From Clostridiales bacterium (GTDB lineage Bacteria; Bacillota; Clostridia; Lachnospirales; Lachnospiraceae), in contig JAJQDO010000249.1 of assembly GCA_021202175.1 (NCBI GenBank), forward strand, positions 1 through 33,360: 33,360 nucleotides of DNA. The letters run 5' to 3'. Shown one piece after another: positions 11,923 through 19,900 of this stretch; positions within the stretch are counted from its first letter, which is position 1; the number at the start of each line of letters is the position of its first letter. The translations under genes were made by a program, and so were the position numbers. The notes beneath the pieces are model-generated. The model saw nothing but the letters and a program-made list of their open reading frames with translations. It searched no databases and was not told where the DNA came from.

Positions 11923-11937
11923 TGTGAAAATATCACA
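11923..11937. promoter_or_regulatory. Possible operator palindrome upstream of the PTS gene
   Basis: Perfect dyad TGTGA-AAATA-TCACA between the PTS start (11780) and the LacI gene. Candidate LacI-family or CRP-like site; no experimental basis. Confidence 0.3.
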
Positions 11938-12025
11938 TGGGTTTTAAAGAAAATTTAAAACAAAGACATATATACCGCATAAAAGTTCTCAAAAAGAAAC
12001 AGAATTATAATTCGCAATATGATAA

Positions 12026-12095
12026 TGATCAGAATGTCAAAAGCCATACATTTCCCTTGCTGGCTAATTTTCTGAATCTTTTGACATCCTGATCA
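12026..12095. repeat. Long inverted repeat in the lacI-PTS intergenic region
   Basis: TGATCAGAATGTCAAAAG (12026-12043) pairs with CTTTTGACATCCTGATCA (12078-12095) with one mismatch; inner AGCCA/TGGCT. Confidence 0.6.
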
Positions 12096-12175
12096 ATAAT
12101 AAAAATATATTCTCATCACTATTTATGCTTTCAACAAAAAAGACAAAATAAACTCTTAATATATTATAACCTCCC

Positions 12176-13264
12176 TCATGTATAGATATATTTCGTTTTA
12201 TCAAACACGCTGTTGCCTTCCTGCATCCGTGTTCTATAATAAGTTCTCGTAATTTCAGTTTCATTATCATCAATATGTCTCATCAAATGTTTCAACGCTG
12301 CCCGATGTCGTCTCGTATGCGTACCTTTCACAATCGTCAGTTTAAGTTCCGAAAGATTCACCGGAGGAACCGCGTCAAATCCTACCAGAGAAATATCATT
12401 CGGAATCCTTATATTCGATTCCAGAAGTGCCTGCACCACACCCAGTGAAATCAGCGAACTTTCCAACACATATGCCGTCGGTCTCCGACTTCCTTTTTCT
12501 ATATTGCGCAACATGTTCATATGAATCTCTTCATAATTTTTTCCCAACCGTATAATACAGTTTTGCGCGTCACCACAGTCCCGTCGTTTCATTTCTTCCA
12601 GAAAGCTCTCTCTTCTTTCTACAAAATTATAAATATCAATCGACTCCGCCAGGTAAACAATCTTACTGTGTCCCTTATCTACCAGATAATCTACACAGCG
12701 GCGGATTCCTTCCCTGTTATCAACCAGGTAACTGTCAATCCCCATATCATAAAAATTGTTGTCACCAACAACAATGGGTACAGAAAGTTTGGAAAGATAA
12801 AGCACATCATTCTGATTCATTTCTGCTCCCATCAAGTAAATTCCTCGTAAATGATGTCCTTTCCACTCTTCCATCCAGCAATCCAGATCATGCACCCTCT
12901 CATCATAGCGAACAAAAGCAAATTCATATCCTTCCTTTTCGACCATCTCCTTCAATTCATCCATGTATGATTCTGAGCCATTATTAGAAATATTAAATGT
13001 CTGCCGTCCCTTTGTTCTCCAATCAGAAATTTGTCGGTCAAATATTACCCCATGTTTAATATACTGCAACATAAGAATCAGCCCACGACGACTCTTCTTC
13101 GGTTTTCTTTCCCTGTCATAATATTCTTTTTCTTTTTGATTCACATAATCAAGTACTTTCCGCCTGGTTTCCCTGCTGACACCTTCCCGGTCATTCAAAA
13201 CCAGTGATACTGTCGCCTCCGACAGGTGAAGTTCTTTCGCTATATCCTTCGATTTTATTCTCAT
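12176..13264 (-). CDS. LacI-family transcriptional regulator
   Basis: MRIKSKDIAKELHLSEATVSLVLNDREGVSRETRRKVLDYV helix-turn-helix, then a periplasmic-binding-like sensor domain. Confidence 0.95.
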   Translation of the reverse strand: MRIKSKDIAKELHLSEATVSLVLNDREGVSRETRRKVLDYVNQKEKEYYDRERKPKKSRRGLILMLQYIKHGVIFDRQISDWRTKGRQTFNISNNGSESYMDELKEMVEKEGYEFAFVRYDERVHDLDCWMEEWKGHHLRGIYLMGAEMNQNDVLYLSKLSVPIVVGDNNFYDMGIDSYLVDNREGIRRCVDYLVDKGHSKIVYLAESIDIYNFVERRESFLEEMKRRDCGDAQNCIIRLGKNYEEIHMNMLRNIEKGSRRPTAYVLESSLISLGVVQALLESNIRIPNDISLVGFDAVPPVNLSELKLTIVKGTHTRRHRAALKHLMRHIDDNETEITRTYYRTRMQEGNSVFDKTKYIYT

Positions 13265-13312
13265 CAGACCATCCTTTGTTCTTTCGATGCTGTTTTTCTC
13301 TATGGTTATGGT

Positions 13313-13676
13313 TTACCTTACATAGTTTTCCTTACATGTTTTTCCAAAACAAGCCTTCTCAATTGGCAGATAGGTCAGTACACCATTTACTCTTGTACTA
13401 TGAAATAACGTAATTTCATTGACACAAAACGCGCAGTCCTGCCCCGACCAACGCTTTAATATCTCTGTATCGATTCTGGCCTTCCACGGCAGTTTCCATA
13501 GCTCTTTTGATGCCTGGGATACTATTTTGATTTATCTCGCCTATAAATACCAATGTGATATGGTAATTACTTTTTGGTGCGTACCGGCCGGGAATCGCTT
13601 TTTGCAACTTTTCAGCATCATCAGCCAGTGTATTGCGAACCTTTTCTGGAAGAGCAATTCCGATAAAGAATCTCAT
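13313..13676 (-). pseudogene. Decayed 2'-5' RNA ligase (ThpR-like)
   Basis: N-terminal half MRFFIGIALPEKVRN...SNYHITLVFIGEINQ in one frame; C-terminal half FCVNEITLFHSTRVNGVLTYLPIEKACF in another frame, ending at TAA 13313-13315. The second HxT motif region is missing. Confidence 0.7.
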
Positions 13677-13921
13677 TCTTCCGTCTCCTCCCTTCATTGC
13701 GTTACTTAGAAATATGAAATATGTTTTGGAGAAAAACTCCTCTTACACTGTAGTATACAGGCAAATCCATGATGTTACAAATATAATGTCGCTTCATATT
13801 ATCTATTAAAAAACTTTAGAATAGATCGTCCCCGAAAGAAATCTTTCATCTTCTTATGAAAATCGTCAGAAAATCGTGAGAAAAAATTGACAACTTCATT
13901 ACAAATATATTGTATACTTAG

Positions 13922-13951
13922 GCTATCAAAACAAAGAACATTGTTTTGATA
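13922..13951. repeat. Hairpin inside repeat copy A
   Basis: CTATCAAAACAA-AGAACA-TTGTTTTGATAG, perfect 12-bp stem. Confidence 0.85.
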
Positions 13952-13989
13952 GTCATAGATTTTTTCATACTTTTCTCTCTTAAAAAAGA

Positions 13990-14026
13990 TTGGCACAAAT
14001 ACACAGGTATTTGTGCCAGTTCTTTT
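13990..14026. terminator. Bidirectional intrinsic terminator at the right end of repeat copy A
   Basis: TGGCACAAATAC-ACAG-GTATTTGTGCCA, 12-bp stem, flanked by TTCTTTT on plus and ATCTTTTTT on minus. Confidence 0.75.
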
Positions 14027-14059
14027 ATATTTATAATCCTAATATAAAACAAAAGGGGA

Positions 14060-14348
14060 TTTTATTCAACAATCCGCCATTGTCTGCAACTTGTGCAAAA
14101 TTTGCACAAGTTGACTCCTCTAACAATTCGCCACCGTCATATATATTTTTCAGATGCTTTGTAACGACGCTCCTGTCCACATCAAAAAGCTGACCAATCG
14201 CTTTTTGCGTTAGCTATACATTGCCCCATTGTACGCGGACCTCAATGCCTTCTTCGTGTGCATCTCTGGTAAACACAAGAAAGTCAACCGTGCTATCACG
14301 GATTTGAAGTTTACGACCATTTTCCGCAGATTCTTTACTTTTGTTCAT
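14060..14348 (-). pseudogene. RhuM-family gene remnant with in-frame TAG, 3' end lost near repeat A
   Basis: Minus translation MNKSKESAENGRKLQIRDSTVDFLVFTRDAHEEGIEVRVQWGNV*LTQKAIGQLFDVDRSVVTKHLKNIYDGGELLEESTCANFAQVADNG. RhuM proteins normally read VWLTQ; TGG to TAG explains the stop at 14214-14216. Confidence 0.75.
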
Positions 14349-14447
14349 GAACAATCAACACCTTTCTGCGATTTACTATAGCATATCAGTTTTTATTCTG
14401 CAATAAAGTTGAGGAGACCATTAATCTAACTTTTCTTTTTTCAAACC

Positions 14448-14471
14448 TCTCTCTTAAAAAAGACTGGCACA
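14448..14471. repeat. Partial copy of the right end of the 190-bp repeat
   Basis: TCTCTCTTAAAAAAGACTGGCACA versus TCTCTCTTAAAAAAGATTGGCACA in copies A and C (23/24). Confidence 0.7.
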
Positions 14472-14771
14472 TCACGTTGTTCCATATAATAAGATTCTCT
14501 CCTTTTGAATATCATTTAAAAACATTTTGTCGGATGACTCTGTAGTAACTAAGTCAACCGGTACTGCCAATTCATCCTCCACTGTCAAACGAAAACTACA
14601 CAGTTGAAATAATGAATCCACTTTTCCTTTATCTATCAACAAATCAACATCGCTATCGTCTTTCGCCGTTCCTTTAGCGTAGGAGCCAAATAAAGAAACA
14701 CTCTTAACTCCATGCTTCTCTGCAATAGGAGAAATCTTTTCTTTCAGTTGAAAAATAGTATAAACAGCCAT
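14472..14771 (-). CDS. MNT-type nucleotidyltransferase domain protein, antitoxin-like
   Basis: SVSLFGSYAKGTAKDDSDVDLLIDKG, the GSxxxG...SDxDLL nucleotidyltransferase signature. Confidence 0.88.
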   Translation of the reverse strand: MAVYTIFQLKEKISPIAEKHGVKSVSLFGSYAKGTAKDDSDVDLLIDKGKVDSLFQLCSFRLTVEDELAVPVDLVTTESSDKMFLNDIQKERILLYGTT

Positions 14772-14868
14772 AACATTCCTCCAATACTATAAACAATTCT
14801 CCTGCTACAACTAAACTATACCATATCTATTTTTAATAGGCAACGAAATTAGAAGAATAAGAATGCCT

Positions 14869-14886
14869 CTTAAGAAATCTTTCATC
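14869..14886. repeat. Partial copy of the left end of the 190-bp repeat
   Basis: CTTAAGAAATCTTTCATC identical to 23216..23233. Confidence 0.6.
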
Positions 14887-14890
14887 AACC

Positions 14891-15187
14891 TTACTTGCGT
14901 TTAAACCCTGTTTCTATTTTCTTTAGCGTCTTTTCTGGCTGTTCTCGTAAATTTATCAGCGTAATAAACGCAGCTTCCCCATTCATATATTCTGAAATAG
15001 CAGCAAGTTTTTCAGCGGTATATCCCTGAATCATAACTGCATTATTTTTCCTATATGCCTTGTTGACAATCCAATCTTCAAACTCCGCGGCAATATCCGG
15101 ATTGCGATTGAATCTCTCTATCTTTTGCTGCACCAAAAGCGGCAACATAGGCGCTTTTGCATAATAATCTCCTATTATCTTACTCAT
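14891..15187 (-). CDS. Small 98-aa protein of unknown function, candidate immunity protein
   Basis: Start MSKIIGDYYAKAPMLPLLVQQKIERFNRN overlaps the preceding ORF stop by 8 nt (AAAAATGAGTAA), suggesting translational coupling. Confidence 0.7.
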   Translation of the reverse strand: MSKIIGDYYAKAPMLPLLVQQKIERFNRNPDIAAEFEDWIVNKAYRKNNAVMIQGYTAEKLAAISEYMNGEAAFITLINLREQPEKTLKKIETGFKRK

Positions 15188-15872
15188 TTTTCCACCCTGC
15201 TTCCTTAAATGACTTTGCATATGCCCTGGCCTCTGCTTCCACAAACTGGTCATAATAATCCATATAAAACAGATACGTTCCATCCGTCAACGGTATCGGA
15301 GATATGTAGTTTTCGAGATTTTTTCTATATAAATAGTCCGTGAAAGTCTCTAATTTTTCTGCCCGTTCATACTGATATGCATGGCGCATTTCGTGTGCAA
15401 GCGTATCAATTAATTCATTTGGATTATTCAGCAAAGCTCTGTTAATCTCCAATTTGCCTTCAGCATAGTTATAAGAACCGCAATCACAATCTCGTCCATC
15501 ATAATAATCGACTTTTGGATACTTCGCCAAATTCAAATCTTCCGCAAGCACATCCCGTAATTCTTCTACAGCAGTCTTTTTTTCCTTTTCCGTGCATTCT
15601 GTCCAAGATGAATCGTGAAACTTCTCAGCAAGCTCATTTTTCAGAGAAGTCTTTATGTCAAAATCGAAGGAATCTTCCTCAATTCCAAAAATGTTATCGA
15701 TCATCTGCTCTTCCGTTAATTCCTGGGATTCAAGCGGTGTAGCCATCAAATCATCCCAAAAGCGATTTGCTGATTCGACATCATCATTCAGAGGCTGTGA
15801 CCATTTTTCACTTTCCATCCTTTTCCTGTCGGAAACATCTGGTGACGATATGATTTCTGAAAATTTAATCAT
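15180..15872 (-). CDS. HExxH zincin-like metallopeptidase-domain protein, candidate second effector
   Basis: ELIDTLAHEMRHAYQYERAEK zinc-binding motif with downstream VEAEARAYAKSF; GGAGG ribosome-binding site before ATG 15872. Confidence 0.75.
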   Translation of the reverse strand: MIKFSEIISSPDVSDRKRMESEKWSQPLNDDVESANRFWDDLMATPLESQELTEEQMIDNIFGIEEDSFDFDIKTSLKNELAEKFHDSSWTECTEKEKKTAVEELRDVLAEDLNLAKYPKVDYYDGRDCDCGSYNYAEGKLEINRALLNNPNELIDTLAHEMRHAYQYERAEKLETFTDYLYRKNLENYISPIPLTDGTYLFYMDYYDQFVEAEARAYAKSFKEAGWKNE

Positions 15873-15889
15873 CTACAATCCCTCCGAAA

Positions 15890-16264
15890 TCAACTGAGAT
15901 ACTTATCTTTCCATTGCTTCTTATATTCGTAAGCATCTTCTGTCAAATCAGTATAATCAAAATCTGAATGCATGGTGCCATTTGCGTCAACGATCATTGT
16001 CATATTCGTCCACAGTTCGTCTTTTGACGCTTCGCGATCCTTAAACACGGCCTTGTCAACTTTCTTGAAACTATCTGCAATCTTCTTCTCCGATGTGCCA
16101 GGAATATCAAATCCATTGATATATTTCCCATTCTTCTGAATGTAAAAGGAATATGCATATGATGCCGCTCCGTATTCCAGGTAAATCACCAGCTTATCCC
16201 ATTCCGACGGAAGGCATCTACACACCTGATCAAATATAATCTGAAATGTTTTTTTCTTTATCAT
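15890..16264 (-). CDS. YezG/DUF600-family immunity protein
   Basis: MIKKKTFQIIFDQVCRCLPSEWDKLVIYLEYGAASYAYSFYIQKNGKYI...WTNMTMIVDANGTMHSDFDYTDLTEDAYEYKKQWKDKYL resembles YezG. Start lies 1 nt after the toxin stop. Confidence 0.8.
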   Translation of the reverse strand: MIKKKTFQIIFDQVCRCLPSEWDKLVIYLEYGAASYAYSFYIQKNGKYINGFDIPGTSEKKIADSFKKVDKAVFKDREASKDELWTNMTMIVDANGTMHSDFDYTDLTEDAYEYKKQWKDKYLS

Positions 16265-16265
16265 A

Positions 16266-16901
16266 TCAATCGTCTCCTCCATTTCTAAACACCCGGACCG
16301 AGGTATCTCCGTCAATACTGTAGGTCACCCTGATTTCAGAAGGTCTGTTAGAATCTCCTTTGTATTCCGGCTCCACTTTCATTCTCACATCCGCACCAGC
16401 ATCGACAGCCTTTGCCAATTCATTTTCCATTCTGGCATAATCGCCTCGGTTAAGTTTTTCATCCATCGCGACCAGGTTCTCCAATTTATCTGAACCACCA
16501 AAACGGTGTGCGATCAAATGACCCTTTTCGTCCCCGTCCAAATTGTCACCTTTTCCGACAACATCCATACTGTCCATACTTCGTTTTGATGATACTGCCT
16601 TCTGTAACTGTCCTTCTACTGATTTTGTTCTGCCGTTGCTATCAGTCTCATAATGGAATCCATCCACCTCAAAATTATTGTCCGGCAATAAATTGTCTCC
16701 TACACGATAAATTTTTCCACTATCATCCGTGTATATATCAGATGACAGATCCTGATCTTTCAATCTGGCTACTTCATTGTCCCAATATGTATTTGCTTCT
16801 TGAGGGGTCATTCCCTCTTGTGGCTGGATTTCGTGAAATCCCTGTCTTTCAGGAGTTTGCATTTTAATTTCTGTAAGGTCCGATGTTCTTATTTCACCCA
16901 T
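16266..16901 (-). CDS. DNA/RNA non-specific endonuclease toxin (Endonuclease_NS_2-like)
   Basis: KGHLIAHRFGGSDKLENLVAMDEKLNRGDYARMENELAKAV is the NucA-like/YeeF C-terminal nuclease pattern; followed by a YezG-like immunity gene. ATG overlaps the upstream stop (TGATG). Confidence 0.88.
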   Translation of the reverse strand: MGEIRTSDLTEIKMQTPERQGFHEIQPQEGMTPQEANTYWDNEVARLKDQDLSSDIYTDDSGKIYRVGDNLLPDNNFEVDGFHYETDSNGRTKSVEGQLQKAVSSKRSMDSMDVVGKGDNLDGDEKGHLIAHRFGGSDKLENLVAMDEKLNRGDYARMENELAKAVDAGADVRMKVEPEYKGDSNRPSEIRVTYSIDGDTSVRVFRNGGDD

Positions 16902-19900
16902 CAGAAGACTCTCCCTTCCTTTTTATAAACTTCCGTAAATCGGCAATGTAAATCGTTATATGCCGGATTTCTCTGTGCATGTTCATATAAAAGCAATCCC
17001 AGGGTCATATTAATCTGCCTGTTACTATAGTATTTAAGAGAGGGCTTTATTGCATCTACAACCGCGTGGGTCCATGACGATAATTCAGCAGATTTGTCCA
17101 CTGTTCCCATCACGATGTCTGCCTGTAACAAATCATATAAGAGTGGACGTAATTTATCCATCCCCTCCTTTGGCGCTGATACAAGATAGTCCATAAAATC
17201 AATCTTTACCGTGGTGTCAAGTTTTGATTGAAGGATTGCTCTTTGAAATCTTTTGATTTCATTTTTGTCTCCAAGCTGAAACAATGCTTTCTCCATGATA
17301 AAGTCCAGCAGTGATTCTGAAAGGTCTTCGGTACTCATTGTTTCAAACACATCTTCGTCCGGTGTGTATCTGTAAATAAGATTTCCATCTTCATACTTAT
17401 TTATCTTACAGAGGACCGGCTGTACCCATTCATTTTGGTATACTGCACCGACTCCGCAAGGCAGCTTTGCCAACTCCTGAATCTGATCATCATTTAAGTT
17501 TGCCGCTCTTCCTACCAGTTCCCGATCCTCCTGATCCGGCAACCGCATAATAATCTTCGTATTGGTATTTCTAATCGCCGCCATATCCAATAAGCCCGGA
17601 GCCTGATCAACAATTACAAAGCTCTCTCCGTAGGTTCTCATTTCCGCTATCGCATTGGAAATCATTTCGACGCTCTTTCCCAGAAGATTCCCAGATTCAG
17701 AAGATACGGCAGCTGATGTTTTTTTCAAAAGATTATGCGCTTCTTCCAGGACAGTGATATGTCGTAATTCCGAATTCATACCATCGGATGTAGACAGGCG
17801 ATATTCCTGAAGTTTCAAGACAAGAATGCCCATAATCAGAGATTTTGTTTCCGCGGATCCTACTCTGCTAAGATCTACAATAACATTCTGTTCAAACAAT
17901 TCTTCTGATGACAGCTCATCCGTCACAAAAACGGTTCCGTTAATACCATTTGTCAGGGACTGTAATCTGGTTAATAAAGAACCTTTATAAGCTCCTTTGT
18001 TTTCTGCGTCATACTCACTGGTCTCAATAATCGTTTTGATATTTCTGGCAACGTCCGAAAAGGAAGGATACAACTCCTCACCATATTTATTTTCGGAACG
18101 AATCATGTCCCATCCGCAATCCTCATAAGATTTTTCTATCGCCGCCTTGAGAACAGCAGGCATTGCCGCATACATCGGCCAGCAAACATTAAAGATTTCT
18201 ACCAGACGATCTAAATGTTCAAAAATATGCACGCCTTCCGGAAAGCTAAATGGATTTAATCGCAGCATCGGACTGAGATGGGGATTTGTTCCATAAACGA
18301 AAACATCCGGAGCCGAACCAAAAACATTTTTATATTCGCCTTTTGCCGGTTCCACTACGAGAAATACTATATTCTGGTGCGATACCTCGTCCAAAAGCTG
18401 ATAGACAGCATTACTCTTCCCGGAACCAGTGCTTCCTGTAATGAAAACATGCGCGGCCAGCGACTGCCTGGCTAAAGAAACCTCAATCCGTTCCTCATGA
18501 TTCATATGGAAGATTTTTCCGAGCCGCAATCCGTCTTTGCTATTTTGTCCACCATAAGTAACAACATTTCTTCCAAATTCCGCGCATTCCAGCACAGGGA
18601 ACCCAGCAACCGATTTCTGTGGAAAATTCAACGAATATGCGAGTTCTTTTCCTGACAAACTGGTGGTAGCGGTAACAATCGCAGGATAGGCATAAAAATC
18701 GGAACCGATCGCAGTTATTGCCGGACTCAAACCGAAGACAGGGTGTCTCAGTTCTCTTAAGTATCCATAGATTTCCTGTGCATCATCATTATCCGTTGTA
18801 TCTCCGCGCCACAAGTTGACCGCCGTCTGTGACATATAAGATTTCTCTCCTTGTGTCAGTGCCAGATAAGAATGGGCGGCATTGCTTGCAACGTTCTGGT
18901 CTTCGCTAATGAAATAGGCGGCAAAATCCCACATTCCCAGTGCAGTACTTTGCTCCAGACGTTTCATCTGATCTTCAAGGATTTCCAAGGTATGTTTGAT
19001 TGTGTAATTAGTAAATGACTGGGTAATCCCTTCATTTTTCCCAACCGTAGCACTGACATTGGAAGAGCGGGCAAAATTAGCCCCAAAATTACCGCCCAGA
19101 TTTACGCCTTTATATAGACCATCCGTTGTCGTTGCCGAATTAGAAACCGCTCTGCCAAGTGTATTCGCAACTGCACGGCCCGTCGTCTTTGCCAATGTCT
19201 GCGTAACAGAGGAAGCAGTACTGCTCGAGGCTGTATCTGCAACCGAACTGCCGGTCGAAGCCGTGTTTGTCATACTGCTTCCCTGCGAAAGAGATCCGCC
19301 TGCAGTCACATGTGTATCTGCCTTTGCCAACCAGGGTATGCCAACTTCTCCACCGGTTGAAACACTGGCATTCACTCCTACATTGGTACTTGTTCCTGTG
19401 GCATTTGCAATACTTTCATTTGTTCCTGCCGTATGCGAAGTTCCTTCGGTTACTGTAGTACCCGTCCCCGTGCTCGCAGAGGTTCCTGTTGAATCCGTAA
19501 TGGAAGATCCTTCTGAGTCCGTAACGCCGCTTGTATTCGCAACAGATGCATTTCTTCCTGATTGAACCCCCGCACTCACTCCCGCATTTAAACCAAAGGT
19601 TGCCATAGAATTCGTGGAATCAGATTGTGTATAGGTAAAGTTCGTCTGCCAGCCAGAATAAGGTGCCATTCCTGAATATAAATCTGCCAGATGCAGCTTT
19701 CGATCCTCGACATCTTTTACCGGCGTTGCCAGAAGAACAATCGTGTACTCCTTCTCCGCATCATCCGGGATAATTCCGTCTAAAAGTTTTTCAATCGTTT
19801 GACTGATAAATTTCTCTGACTTTTCTCCTGGAATATTGGAAGCACTCGCAATCGTATAGGAACGAATTTCATTCATACAGGGAATGACACCTTTTCCCTT

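Larger units (their letters stand above)
13837..14026. repeat. ~190-bp direct repeat copy A (island flank)
   Basis: About 184/190 identical by eye to 23220..23409 in the same orientation; contains two 12-bp perfect hairpins. Confidence 0.95.

Noticed and set aside
13799-13996. 65-aa and 89-aa ORFs in the two flanking repeats (13799..13996 and 23164..23433) as a duplicated gene
   Set aside because: The ORFs begin at or run through a strong terminator hairpin, lack a convincing ribosome-binding site, end differently in each copy, and half of the few substitutions change amino acids. A non-coding repeat explains them better.
19059-19565. 168-aa plus-strand ORF opposite the HerA-like ATPase
   Set aside because: It is the antisense shadow of the Ser/Thr-rich low-complexity segment (Val/Pro-rich translation) and has no independent support.
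19010-19633. Repetitive DNA in the HerA insertion as a possible CRISPR-like or tandem repeat array
   Set aside because: There is no fixed repeat unit or spacer spacing; it is codon-level low complexity within a single open frame.
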